A stretch of DNA of 50,245 bases, taken from an uncultured Candidatus Saccharibacteria bacterium (lineage in GTDB: Bacteria; Patescibacteriota; Saccharimonadia; Saccharimonadales; Saccharimonadaceae). Below the pieces are notes generated by a model. It saw only the letters and a list, made by a program, of their open reading frames with translations. It made no database searches and was not told where the DNA came from. The stretch lies in contig CAMVFY010000003.1 of assembly GCA_947166895.1 (NCBI GenBank), forward strand, positions 1 to 50,245, read 5' to 3'. Shown piece after piece: positions 26,235 through 34,547 of the stretch (the stretch's first letter is position 1; every line of letters starts with the position of its first letter). The translations under genes were made by a program, and so were the position numbers.

Positions 26235-27082
26235 ATTTTACTTTTTTTCTTTTTATGTTTTTTGACGATTGCCACAATTGCTGCAACGATCGATGCCATG
26301 GTCAAAAAAACCAAAAGCATAAACCATATCGGACAAATTATCACGTTTTTCTCAACAACCGAAACGTCACCGTTGTAATATATCTTTTGGCTGACCTTGA
26401 CGATGCCTATCGATGGTAGATTACTAATAGTCCGCGTAACGTTTTTAGTTGTTTCTGGCATAATGACTTCATTATATCTACCACTGTCATCTTCTGTTGG
26501 TAAAATAACTCTGCCAGAAAAAATATCCGAAACCTCAATAATGAAAGAAGCATCATTATGAACGTTTCCATTGTTTGTAATAACTGCGCCAACGGCTATA
26601 GGAGTTACTGCCGAAAAACCTGGGACATTATTCTCTATGATTTCACCATCCCGCACAGTTTGTCCGGCAACATTCGAATAAATGACGCTCGCCATCTCAA
26701 ATACATTGCGGATTGTCATATTACTGCCAGGCTGCTCGTCATAATTGGCTGATATGGCAATCGTCGCATACTGACCACCCGCTGGAGCATCGTCCGGAAC
26801 AGTAATAGTAAATTCAATTTCCTTTGAACTATTTGGCGATACTTTACCGGTCGGCTCAGCAATTTTGATCCAGTCCGTAATCATCGAACGATTATATTTC
26901 GTAGTAAGATCGGCCGTATAATCACTATCCACAACTCCATAAGGAGTGACCGAAGCCTTATAGGTAAAGTCTTCAGTTGCACCAGCTGGATTCACGACCA
27001 CAACTTTTCCATTATAAACCTTACCCGGTTCCAAATCAAACCGTTGACTCATCGGCAGAACCGTAAAAGCGCCGTTTTCCAT
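26231..27082 (-). CDS. Wall-associated protein with C-terminal membrane anchor (WxL/DUF916-like)
   Basis: A 283-residue protein of two beta-sandwich-like halves. The first (about 8-120) opens FDLEPGKVYNGKVVVVNPAG and resembles the DUF916/WxL-protein peptidoglycan-binding domain. A second (about 135-240) resembles the DUF3324 host-binding domain. One C-terminal TM segment (IWFMLLVFLTMASIVAAIVAIV) and a basic tail KKHKKKKSKI complete it, as in WxL-locus anchored proteins. No signal peptide is visible: an in-frame TAA lies five codons upstream and GGAGG precedes the ATG, so the start seems right. How it is exported is unclear. No WxL repeat protein is near. Confidence 0.65.
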   Translation of the reverse strand: MENGAFTVLPMSQRFDLEPGKVYNGKVVVVNPAGATEDFTYKASVTPYGVVDSDYTADLTTKYNRSMITDWIKIAEPTGKVSPNSSKEIEFTITVPDDAPAGGQYATIAISANYDEQPGSNMTIRNVFEMASVIYSNVAGQTVRDGEIIENNVPGFSAVTPIAVGAVITNNGNVHNDASFIIEVSDIFSGRVILPTEDDSGRYNEVIMPETTKNVTRTISNLPSIGIVKVSQKIYYNGDVSVVEKNVIICPIWFMLLVFLTMASIVAAIVAIVKKHKKKKSKI

Positions 27083-27106
27083 TATGCCTCCACATTATTT
27101 ACTAAA

Positions 27107-27112
27107 ATTATA
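27107..27112 (-). promoter_or_regulatory. -10 box of the wall protein-gpsA-helicase operon
   Basis: TGCTATAAT on the minus strand, with a leader of about 20 bases carrying TGGAGG before the ATG at 27082. Confidence 0.6.
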
Positions 27113-27119
27113 GCACGTA

Positions 27120-27671
27120 TTATTCGATTGTTAAGATTTTTCCAGTCCCATATTCGAGTCGTAATAGTCGTTGGTTTTTGGACCCTCTAAAACGCAAACT
27201 TAAGTCTCGTTGACTCAAAATAAACGGTCCATCAATCAGCGCATCGAGTGATTTTAGGAAATCTAGGGCATTCCCACCATGCTCGGTGATGATTTCATGA
27301 GTAAAACCAGAGAAGCTCCAAACATTCCACCCCAACTCTTTTCGCACAAAATCTGCAATCTCTTTACAAGCTTTCGGCTGCACAAAAGGTTCTCCGCCGC
27401 AAAAAGTAAGTCCCGCTTGTCCTCTGAAACTGGCCAGCTCTTTTTTTATGTCATCAATTTTTCGCAAACTCCCACCATCATAGTCCCAAGTCTCGGGATT
27501 TTGACAGCCTAGGCAATGGTTGGGGCAACCCTGTGTCCAAAGCACCGCTCTTAATCCGTCGCCATTCACAATGTTGTCATGCTCGAGCGGTGCCGAAACC
27601 TTAATATATCCATCCGGAACCTCTAATTCCTTCGCAATCTTATCAAGAGAAATTTTGTGCCAATCTACCAT
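27120..27671 (-). CDS. nrdG: Anaerobic ribonucleotide reductase activating protein (radical SAM)
   Basis: A 183-residue radical SAM enzyme. The [4Fe-4S] motif C-x3-C-x2-C is visible in TQGCPNHCLGCQNPETW (about residues 48-57), followed by the glycine-rich TFCGGEPFVQP of SAM binding. It should use SAM and electrons to make the glycyl radical on NrdD. Its ATG lies directly after the nrdD stop (TAG-ATG), giving tight translational coupling. Confidence 0.94.
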   Translation of the reverse strand: MVDWHKISLDKIAKELEVPDGYIKVSAPLEHDNIVNGDGLRAVLWTQGCPNHCLGCQNPETWDYDGGSLRKIDDIKKELASFRGQAGLTFCGGEPFVQPKACKEIADFVRKELGWNVWSFSGFTHEIITEHGGNALDFLKSLDALIDGPFILSQRDLSLRFRGSKNQRLLRLEYGTGKILTIE

Positions 27672-29867
27672 CTACTCACCCTTCGCGCAACACTTAACTT
27701 TCTCGAAAGGTAAGTCTCCTTCAAGTCGACCACAATGAGGGCAACGGTCACCAGTGATTATCCCAGAAAAGCCACATACTGGATCACGATCGACTGGGTG
27801 GTTGACTGAACCATATCCAATTCCTGCATCATGCATTTTGCGAATCACCGCCTCAAATGCCGCGATGTTTTGCGAAGGATCACCGTCTAGCTCGATATAG
27901 GTAATATGCCCAGCATTACATAAGTTATGGTAGGGCGCCTCTATTTCAATCTTGTCAAATGCAGAAATCGGATAATAAACTGGAACATGGAACGAGTTGG
28001 TGTAAAATTCGCGATCAGTAACCCCCTTAATTGTACCGTACTCTTTCTTATCGATTTTGGTAAACCGACCCGCAATCCCTTCGGCGGGAGTAGCAAGTAA
28101 TGAGAAATTAAGTTTATATTTCTTGCAATATTCATCACATTTTTCTCGCATATGCGTAATAATATCAAGTCCTAATTCCCTTGAATCTTCATCTTCACCG
28201 TGGTGCTTGCCGGTCATCGCGACCAGAGTTTCCGCAAGCCCAATGAAACCAATTGACAAAGTGCCATGTTTGATCACGTCGCGTAGAGTATCGTTCCAAC
28301 CTAATTTTTCTGAACCAAACCAGTTTCCTTGTCCCATCAAGAATGGAAAGTTACGTACGTGTTGGTTAGCTTGAAATTCAAATCTGTCAAGAAGCTCGTC
28401 CTTTACCAGGTCCATTTTTTCGTCTAATTCTTTATAAAAACCTTCCCAATCGGCTTCTTTTCTCTCACCTAGGCAAATGCCGTGTTTGATGCCAATGCGA
28501 ACTAAATTAACCGTCGTGAAAGATAAATTACCTCTCCCCGTCACAATGCCGTCAGATTCTGGGAAGACTGAGGCAAAGACGCGAGTTCGGCATCCCATCG
28601 TTGCAATTTCGGTCCTGTAATCTCCCTTTTTGTAGTACTTTAGGTTATATGGAGCATCAATAAAGCAAAAATTTGGGAATAATCTTTTAGCCGAAACTTC
28701 CATAGATCGTTTGAATAAATCGTAGTTTGGATCCTCTGGGTTATAATTAACACCCTCTTTTACCTTAAAGATTGAAATCGGAAAAATCGGAGTTTCACCT
28801 TTACCGAGGCCATTCTCGGTTGCTTCGAGAAGACATCGAGACACCAATCTACCGGAAGGGGTAGTGTCCGTACCAAAATTAATCGAAGTAAACGGTACCT
28901 GCGCACCGGCTCTAGAATGCATAGTATTAAGATTATGGACAAAACCTTCCATAGCCTGCATGGTTTCGCACTCGACATCAGCACTAGACGCATCGATAAT
29001 TTCCTTTGGCCATTTTTGTGTTATTAATTTTTTATCATCACCATATTTTATATCATCAGTTGGTTCTAAGGATAATTTTTTGCCAGTAAACTTGTTATAT
29101 TTCTCTAAATTCTTTTTCAGAGCTTTCCTAAAAGATTTATCGACACCTGGAGCCATAGCATAATCAAAATTCGGAATTGACTGTCCGCCGTGCTGCTCAT
29201 TTTGGTTGGCCTGCAATAAAATCGCGGCAAGCGCACCATAAGATCCTATTGAATTTGGAGTCCTAAGGTGCCCGTGACCAGTATTGAAACCACCATTTTC
29301 AAACAAAATAAATGGGTCAGATTGGCAACATGTTAAGGTGCCAGTCGCGTAAAAATCAAGGTCGTGGATATGAATGTCGCCATTATCGTGCGCCGCAGCA
29401 ATATCGGGGCGCAGCAGTAAAGTCTTAGCAAAAACCTTTGACCCCTCAGCTCCAAACTGGAGCATTTTTCCCATTGCCGAATTGCCATCAACATTAGCGT
29501 TTGAACGCTTCACGTCTGAATCTTCTGAGGCATCAGCATGCGAAATTGTGCGATAAATCATCATGAGGTCGGACTTAGCTTCACGTCTCCTTGAACGTTC
29601 TTGACGATATTGAATATAGGCCCGAGCAGTCCGTTTAAAAGATGACTCCATTAACACTTCTTCAACAATATCCTGAATTTGCTCAACATTGGGGGTGCGT
29701 GCAGTGATTTTTTCTTCCGCTCGCTGCAAAACCTTATCGGCCAACGCTTTCGCTCTATCATACTTAAACTCCTCGGTCGCAAGCCCCGCTTTTGCAATCG
29801 CTTCAGTAATTTTATCAGGATTAAATTTAACTATCTTTCCATCCCGCTTTACTATCCTTTTGAACAT
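27672..29867 (-). CDS. nrdD: Anaerobic (class III) ribonucleoside-triphosphate reductase
   Basis: About 731 residues. It starts with an ATP-cone (MFKRIVKRDGKIVKFNPDKI...RTARAYIQYRQ, about 1-95) that senses ATP/dATP. The reductase barrel follows with LTCCQSDPFILFENGG, HGGQSIPNFDYAMAPG, VPFTSINFGTDTTPSGR, ATMGCRTRV (conserved Cys) and GRGNLSFTTVNL. The C-terminal region has NHPVDRDPVCGFSG and DRCPHCGR, a zinc-site remnant with three Cys where four are usual. It then ends with FEKVKCCAKGE. The usual glycyl-radical segment (-RRITGYLVG- or -RRVCGYLG-) is not seen after it, nor in the other frames before nrdG. TTG at 29873 or ATG at 29867 could start; ATG is preferred, ten bases after GGAGG. Confidence 0.9.
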   Translation of the reverse strand: MFKRIVKRDGKIVKFNPDKITEAIAKAGLATEEFKYDRAKALADKVLQRAEEKITARTPNVEQIQDIVEEVLMESSFKRTARAYIQYRQERSRRREAKSDLMMIYRTISHADASEDSDVKRSNANVDGNSAMGKMLQFGAEGSKVFAKTLLLRPDIAAAHDNGDIHIHDLDFYATGTLTCCQSDPFILFENGGFNTGHGHLRTPNSIGSYGALAAILLQANQNEQHGGQSIPNFDYAMAPGVDKSFRKALKKNLEKYNKFTGKKLSLEPTDDIKYGDDKKLITQKWPKEIIDASSADVECETMQAMEGFVHNLNTMHSRAGAQVPFTSINFGTDTTPSGRLVSRCLLEATENGLGKGETPIFPISIFKVKEGVNYNPEDPNYDLFKRSMEVSAKRLFPNFCFIDAPYNLKYYKKGDYRTEIATMGCRTRVFASVFPESDGIVTGRGNLSFTTVNLVRIGIKHGICLGERKEADWEGFYKELDEKMDLVKDELLDRFEFQANQHVRNFPFLMGQGNWFGSEKLGWNDTLRDVIKHGTLSIGFIGLAETLVAMTGKHHGEDEDSRELGLDIITHMREKCDEYCKKYKLNFSLLATPAEGIAGRFTKIDKKEYGTIKGVTDREFYTNSFHVPVYYPISAFDKIEIEAPYHNLCNAGHITYIELDGDPSQNIAAFEAVIRKMHDAGIGYGSVNHPVDRDPVCGFSGIITGDRCPHCGRLEGDLPFEKVKCCAKGE

Positions 29868-29958
29868 AATCAAAATACCTCCTTCAAGTACTTTATTCTG
29901 TTTTATATATGACCTCGTGTAGAATCAGCTAGCGAGATGGGTAATGCTTTTCGCTTCG

Positions 29959-29974
29959 ACTCTACATTTAGTGT
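29959..29974 (-). promoter_or_regulatory. NrdR-box candidate 1 (downstream of -10)
   Basis: ACACTAAATGTAGAGT on the minus strand fits the NrdR consensus acaCwAtATaTwGtgt and is nearly palindromic. It lies just downstream of the predicted transcription start of nrdD. Its centre is 33 bp from box 2. Confidence 0.6.
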
Positions 29975-29983
29975 CTTAAACCT

Positions 29984-30012
29984 AGTATACACCACTAAAT
30001 ATGGATTATCAA
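29984..30012 (-). promoter_or_regulatory. nrdDG promoter
   Basis: On the minus strand TTGATA (30007-30012) and TATACT (29984-29989) are separated by exactly 17 bases. The leader to the nrdD start is about 110 nt and includes GGAGG. This is one of the few promoters in the window with a recognisable -35. Confidence 0.65.
29992..30007 (-). promoter_or_regulatory. NrdR-box candidate 2 (in the -35/-10 spacer)
   Basis: CCACTAAATATGGATT (plus-strand reading) matches box 1 at 12 of 16 positions and fills the spacer between -35 and -10. Binding here would block RNA polymerase. Confidence 0.55.
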
Positions 30013-30051
30013 GACCTTTATGCTAAAATTAAGTAAAAATTACAACGATCG

Positions 30052-30975
30052 TTATTTCAAAAACCCATTAATTATTCGCGACTCCGCATCACTTCTGCCA
30101 AGTCCTAGGGACATTAGTTTCAGTAATTGCTCACCGGCAATCTTGCCGATCGCAGCTTCGTGAATCAATTCCGCATCAACGTTTCTAGCGTCAAGTGATG
30201 GGATGGCGTATACCTGTGCAGAGTCCATGATAATTGCATCGCATTCTGAGTGTCCTCGACATTTATTCGCACCGATAATTTTTGAACTAAAAGTCTGCAT
30301 CGAACGATCCTGGGCAACCGATCGAGAAGTGATATCTGCCACTGAATCTTTACCTGCAAGCTCGATTTCGTAATCACTTTTTGCAGTCTGACGACCATGT
30401 GTCATCAGGCGTTCCTTAATGAAAATTTTTGCATTATCTTGGAGTACGGCTTTTGTCGTCCGAATCGTCGAATCAACGCCCTTTATTTGCTCCATTTCAA
30501 GAAATGCCTCGCTCCCCTCAGATAGATAGACCTCAGTTGTCGGGTTTAAAATTCTACCACCCTTTCCTGGTCCAAAACCGTAATGCTTCTCGACATATTT
30601 TATTCTCGCATTTTTTCCCACGAAAAAACGATGCACGCCATCATGCACCGAATTAAATCCCCCACAATTGTAAATTCCACAGCCAGCAATAATTAGGACT
30701 TCAGCACCATCGCCGATATAAAAATCATTATAAACGACTTCCTTCAGTCCGGAAGTACTGATTACAACTGGTATATGCACAGTTTCGTTTTTTTTTCCGG
30801 CCTCAATTTTGATGTCTAGACCAGATTTATCAGTCTTTGGAATAACGTTGATATTATCAGTCGATTTTCGTCCTACAGATTTCCCGTTAACTCTAAAGTT
30901 ATAAGCGCCATCTGGGGGTTCAGATAAATCTGCCACTTCACACAATATTTGTTTTTCGATTTCATCAAAATTCAT
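30052..30975 (-). CDS. SufB/SufD-family Fe-S scaffold protein
   Basis: A 307-residue beta-helix protein. The C-terminal half has the family hallmark RGHSECDAIIMDSA, then AIPSLDARNVDAELIHEAAIGKI (with conserved His-Glu) and the terminal EQLLKLMSLGLGRSDAESRIINGFL. At 307 residues it is shorter than SufB (about 470) and closer to SufD or archaeal-type SufB-like proteins. It is coupled by a 4-bp overlap to sufC. SufS, SufU and a second SufB/D are absent from the surroundings, so it probably pairs with SufC as a two-component system. The Fe-S client nrdG lies downstream. Confidence 0.85.
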   Translation of the reverse strand: MNFDEIEKQILCEVADLSEPPDGAYNFRVNGKSVGRKSTDNINVIPKTDKSGLDIKIEAGKKNETVHIPVVISTSGLKEVVYNDFYIGDGAEVLIIAGCGIYNCGGFNSVHDGVHRFFVGKNARIKYVEKHYGFGPGKGGRILNPTTEVYLSEGSEAFLEMEQIKGVDSTIRTTKAVLQDNAKIFIKERLMTHGRQTAKSDYEIELAGKDSVADITSRSVAQDRSMQTFSSKIIGANKCRGHSECDAIIMDSAQVYAIPSLDARNVDAELIHEAAIGKIAGEQLLKLMSLGLGRSDAESRIINGFLK

Positions 30976-31673
30976 TTTAATCTCCTAAGAACAGATCTGA
31001 GTACATCGTCGGATTTTCCATAGGCTTTTATCTTTCCCGCTTCAAGTATGACAATGTTATCGGCAATCTTTAAGATTTTTTCTTGATGTGAAATAATGAT
31101 TAATGTCCGCTCTTTCCCCTCCGCTCGTATTTTTTTGAAAACAGTTGTTAAATTATTGAAACTCCAAAGATCTATCCCAGCCTCTGGTTCATCAAAAATT
31201 GCCACTTCTGCATCTCTGGCTAATACTGAGGCTAGCTCTATTCGTTTCAGTTCTCCTCCCGAAAGTCCCGCATCAATTTCTCGAGCTAGGTATTTATCTG
31301 GGGAAAGCCCCACAGCTTTTAAACAATTTGCTATATCTTGGGGGTCTGCACCGCCACCTTTAGCGATGTCGATTAACTCAAAAACAGAAATTCCCTTTAT
31401 TTTTACGGGTTGCTGGAATGAAAATGCTATTTTGAGTTTTGCCCTGTCGGTGACCGTCTTGTCGGTAATGTCTTTGTTCTGCCAAAAAACCCGACCCTTG
31501 GTCGGTTTCTTAATACCCATTACAATTTGTGCGAGAGTAGATTTTCCGCTACCGTTTAGCCCAGTAATTGCGGTGATTTTTCCAGGCTCAAAACAAATTG
31601 AAATGTTTTTTAAAACATCTTTCCGCCCACCTGCTTCATCAACGCTAAACGAGACGTTCCTTAGTTCTAACAT
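30972..31673 (-). CDS. sufC: Fe-S assembly ATPase SufC
   Basis: A 233-residue ABC-type ATPase without membrane segments: Walker A ITGLNGSGKSTLAQ, Q-loop FSFQQP, signature AGLSGGELKRIELASVL, Walker B VAIFDEPEAGIDLWS and switch His in IIISHQEKIL. The phrase DEPEAGIDLWS and the SGGELKR signature are of the SufC type. It powers shape change of the SufB/D scaffold during Fe-S cluster assembly. The gene follows tRNA-Ala by 33 bases, so the two may be on one transcript. Confidence 0.92.
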   Translation of the reverse strand: MLELRNVSFSVDEAGGRKDVLKNISICFEPGKITAITGLNGSGKSTLAQIVMGIKKPTKGRVFWQNKDITDKTVTDRAKLKIAFSFQQPVKIKGISVFELIDIAKGGGADPQDIANCLKAVGLSPDKYLAREIDAGLSGGELKRIELASVLARDAEVAIFDEPEAGIDLWSFNNLTTVFKKIRAEGKERTLIIISHQEKILKIADNIVILEAGKIKAYGKSDDVLRSVLRRLK

Positions 31674-31706
31674 AAACCCTTCTTAGTAAATTGCATAACA
31701 TCACAA

Positions 31707-31782
31707 TGGTGGAGTGTAGGAGATTCAAACTCCTGACCTCCGCAATGCGAATGCGGCGCTCTATCAGCTGAGCTAACACCCC
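31707..31782 (-). tRNA. tRNA-Ala (anticodon CGC), CCA encoded
   Basis: Minus-strand cloverleaf: acceptor GGGGTGT/ACACTCC including the G3-U70 pair that identifies alanine tRNAs. D-arm GCTCAGCTGATAGAGC, anticodon stem CCGCA/TGCGG with loop TTCGCAT (anticodon CGC), T-arm AGGAGTTTGAATCTCCT, discriminator A and encoded CCA. Confidence 0.97.
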
Positions 31783-31791
31783 AATATAAGA

Positions 31792-31797
31792 ATTATA
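31792..31797 (-). promoter_or_regulatory. -10 box of tRNA-Ala
   Basis: TATAAT on the minus strand, nine bases before the tRNA 5' end; it may also serve sufC and the scaffold gene. Confidence 0.55.
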
Positions 31798-31826
31798 TCA
31801 CCAATTATTCCATAAATCAATTTGGT

Positions 31827-32495
31827 TTAAAATAGCCGGATTTTATCAAGCGGAAATAGACGCAAAATAACTGGCCCGATTACCCGGCAATACGGTATAG
31901 TCCCAAGACCATTACGCGAATCCCACGACGAAGAACCCTCACGATTATCGCCCGACACGAACAGTTCACCCTCTGGGACGATTAGATCAACCTCGCCAGA
32001 CGTATGTTCCTTAGGCCCATCATCCTCGGATACACGCCATTCATTATCATAAACGAATCCGTCAGGATGTTCGTCATTGTAGATTGTCATGGTTCCATCT
32101 TTGACGACTACGCGTTCACCCGGAAAAGCGATTACACGCTTGATGATATATTGATCACTAACATTGGAAGGCACAGAACAAGTCATTGGATTAGTTTTGC
32201 CAGCCTCCTTATATTCCTTGATCTTTTCTTCGTCTTCGTTTAAAAACACGATAATCTGGCCTCTTTCGGGGACATATTCTTGTCCAATAAAATGAGACCA
32301 CGAAACGGCTGCCCGGTTCACGATGACGCGATCGTTTCCGTGTAAGGTATTTTCCATGCTACCACCAACTACGTTATATGAACGATAAATATACGTGTTT
32401 AGAAAAAGTGTTCCTAGGATAATTGCAACAATGAAACCGCCTAAGCTCAAGAGGTCTTTTAGTAGTGGATGTTTTTGAAAAAAATTCGGTTCCAT
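31827..32495 (-). CDS. lepB: Signal peptidase I
   Basis: A 222-residue membrane protease with one N-terminal anchor (GGFIVAIILGTLFLNTYIY). The nucleophile Ser is in VVGGSMENTL, the general base Lys in YIIKRVIAFPGE, and box E is SGDNREGSSSWDSRNGLG. It removes signal peptides from exported proteins. An insertion of about 20 residues (EKIKEYKEAGKTNPMTC...) sits before the Lys box. An extended -10 (TGCTATAAT) lies six bases before the ATG. Confidence 0.95.
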   Translation of the reverse strand: MEPNFFQKHPLLKDLLSLGGFIVAIILGTLFLNTYIYRSYNVVGGSMENTLHGNDRVIVNRAAVSWSHFIGQEYVPERGQIIVFLNEDEEKIKEYKEAGKTNPMTCSVPSNVSDQYIIKRVIAFPGERVVVKDGTMTIYNDEHPDGFVYDNEWRVSEDDGPKEHTSGEVDLIVPEGELFVSGDNREGSSSWDSRNGLGTIPYCRVIGPVILRLFPLDKIRLF

Positions 32496-32501
32496 TACGC
32501 C

Positions 32502-32507
32502 ATTATA
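32502..32507 (-). promoter_or_regulatory. -10 box of lepB
   Basis: TGC-TATAAT on the minus strand, six bases before the ATG at 32495. Confidence 0.6.
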
Positions 32508-32537
32508 GCATTTTTAAGCTTAAATTAAAATATTTGC

Positions 32538-32543
32538 TATAAT
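32538..32543 (+). promoter_or_regulatory. -10 box of the 260-aa membrane protein gene
   Basis: TGC-TATAAT, eight bases before the ATG at 32552; divergent from the lepB promoter about 30 bp away. Confidence 0.6.
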
Positions 32544-32551
32544 ATAAAAGT

Positions 32552-33334
32552 ATGGCAGATTTTATATTAGCAAGAAAATCTCGTAACATCGCAAGCACTA
32601 TGGTGCATATTTTTCTTAACTTGCTGCTCGGCGTCGGGGCAGTACTAATCACAGTTTTATCAAACAACCCCGCTCCGGGGATAGTACTAGTGTTGGTATC
32701 AAAATGGCGCGTATTTGCCGTCAGGGCAAGATATTTTTTCATAAATTTGAAGTCAAACCTGGTTGATATTATTGTTGGAATTAGTATCGTGCTTCTGGCC
32801 TACTATGCCGGTGCGGCATTTCTACCGATAGATTTTATCCTAATGGCCGTCTATTCGGTGTGGTTGATTTTCATTAAACCACTTTCGTCTGAAAATGCCA
32901 CTCTAGCACAATCGTTGGTAGCTGTCTTTTTAGGAATGTCAGCGGCGACTTTTCTTTCCGCGAACCTCAACTCTATCGCGATTGTGTTGTTGGCTTTTTT
33001 GGTTGGCTACGCAGCAAGTCGTCATGTGCTCGCCCAAGGCGACGACAAAGATTTCACGCTCACAACTTTGGTCTGTGGACTCATCTTTGCCGAGATAGCC
33101 TGGCTTTGCCACTCCTGGGCAATTGTTTATACGTTTGGCTCAACAGGAATTCGTATCCCTCAGTTATCAATTATTCTGACAATATTTGCATTCGTCTATA
33201 ATTATGCAAGACAAGCAATGATCCGGTATAGAGACGATTTTAGGCTCAAGCATATTGTCGGTCCAGTCATTTTCGGAATTATGCTAGTAGGAATTATTGT
33301 AATCTGGTTTAGTAACCCAATTTTTAATATTTAA
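32552..33334 (+). CDS. Polytopic membrane protein of unknown function
   Basis: A 260-residue protein with about seven or eight hydrophobic segments (e.g. LNLLLGVGAVLITVL, LVDIIVGISIVLLAYYAG, VGPVIFGIMLVGIIVIWF) and very short loops. No transporter or enzyme motif is recognised. It is followed by the HtrA gene after ten bases, with AAAGGAG between them, so they probably form one transcript and may both act in the envelope. Confidence 0.7.
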   Translation: MADFILARKSRNIASTMVHIFLNLLLGVGAVLITVLSNNPAPGIVLVLVSKWRVFAVRARYFFINLKSNLVDIIVGISIVLLAYYAGAAFLPIDFILMAVYSVWLIFIKPLSSENATLAQSLVAVFLGMSAATFLSANLNSIAIVLLAFLVGYAASRHVLAQGDDKDFTLTTLVCGLIFAEIAWLCHSWAIVYTFGSTGIRIPQLSIILTIFAFVYNYARQAMIRYRDDFRLKHIVGPVIFGIMLVGIIVIWFSNPIFNI

Positions 33335-33344
33335 AGGAGTAATC

Positions 33345-34547
33345 ATGGAAAAAGAAAAACCGGGCAAATTTGTTGAAGCAAAAGAAAGCACCGAGCCATC
33401 AACTAAGCAAATTAAAAACACAAACGAGCCGCATGCCCACAACGGCTTAGCAATCGGACTATCAGTCGCGGCTATCATCTTAGGAAGCGGCGGACTAATT
33501 TTCGGCTGGCTAGGATACGAAAAATCTTCAACGCCAATTACCTTTTTAGACAGTGGCATCGACGGCAATTCGGCGAATTTTACCGAGGGTTCAATCGCAG
33601 ATATTGCCGAAAAAGTTTCAAAAAGCGTAGTTTCAATTGTCACCTCAGTCAAAGCCACTAACGTGTTCGGACAAAGTTATGACTCAGCTGCAGCTGGTAC
33701 TGGAATTATTGCGACCGGTGATGGCTACATTATTACCAACAAACACGTGATTGATGGCGCCAGTAGTATTTCGGTGGTTTTGGACGACGGTACTACCTAT
33801 GAAGACGTCGAACTCGCCGCTACCGACCCTCTAAACGACATTGCCTTTCTAAAAATCAAAGGCGTCTCCGACCTCGCCGCAGCTACACTCGGTGACTCAA
33901 AAACGCTTACCGTCGGTCAGCAAGTTATCGCCATCGGCAATGCTCTAGGTCAATATCAGAACACGGTTACCGCTGGCATTATTTCTGGTCTTGGTAGATC
34001 AGTTATGGCAGCCGACAGTACAGGCCGTAATGCCGAAACGCTTTCCGATATGATTCAAACTGATGCTGCAATCAATTCCGGCAACTCCGGCGGCCCACTT
34101 GTGAATGCGGCCGGTCAAGTTATTGGCGTCAACACTGCTACTTCTACTACTGCCGAAAACATGGGTTTTGCAATTCCCATTTCCAGCGTTAAGGGCATGC
34201 TAAAGCAGCTTATTGAAACTGGTGAAGCCTCCCGAGCTTATCTCGGTGTTTACAGCCTTGAGATCACTCCCGAAGTCGCAAAAGCCTATAATCTACCTGT
34301 CACAACCGGCGCATATCTTTACAGCCAATCCAGCTATTCGTCAGTGATCAATAATTCCCCCGCCAGCAAGGCCGGCCTCAAAGACAAAGATATCATCACC
34401 GCAATTAATGGCATAAAAGTAGGTGCTGCCGGATCGCTCTCTTCCCTAATCGGCGAATATAAAGCCGGCGACACTGTCCAACTCACTGTCGTTCGTGAAG
34501 GTAAAGAAATTGCGATTAACGTTACTCTCGAGGGATACAAAGAGTAA
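33345..34547 (+). CDS. HtrA/DegP-type membrane-anchored serine protease with PDZ domain
   Basis: A 400-residue protein with a charged cytosolic tail and one membrane anchor (about 34-56, LAIGLSVAAIILGSGGLIFGW). The trypsin-like domain has catalytic His in ITNKHVIDG, Asp in DPLNDIAFLKI and Ser in NSGNSGGPLVN. A C-terminal PDZ domain (about 295-400) includes PASKAGLKDKDIITAINGIKV. It probably degrades misfolded exported proteins outside the membrane. The last 26 bp overlap the convergent prmC gene. Confidence 0.95.
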   Translation: MEKEKPGKFVEAKESTEPSTKQIKNTNEPHAHNGLAIGLSVAAIILGSGGLIFGWLGYEKSSTPITFLDSGIDGNSANFTEGSIADIAEKVSKSVVSIVTSVKATNVFGQSYDSAAAGTGIIATGDGYIITNKHVIDGASSISVVLDDGTTYEDVELAATDPLNDIAFLKIKGVSDLAAATLGDSKTLTVGQQVIAIGNALGQYQNTVTAGIISGLGRSVMAADSTGRNAETLSDMIQTDAAINSGNSGGPLVNAAGQVIGVNTATSTTAENMGFAIPISSVKGMLKQLIETGEASRAYLGVYSLEITPEVAKAYNLPVTTGAYLYSQSSYSSVINNSPASKAGLKDKDIITAINGIKVGAAGSLSSLIGEYKAGDTVQLTVVREGKEIAINVTLEGYKE

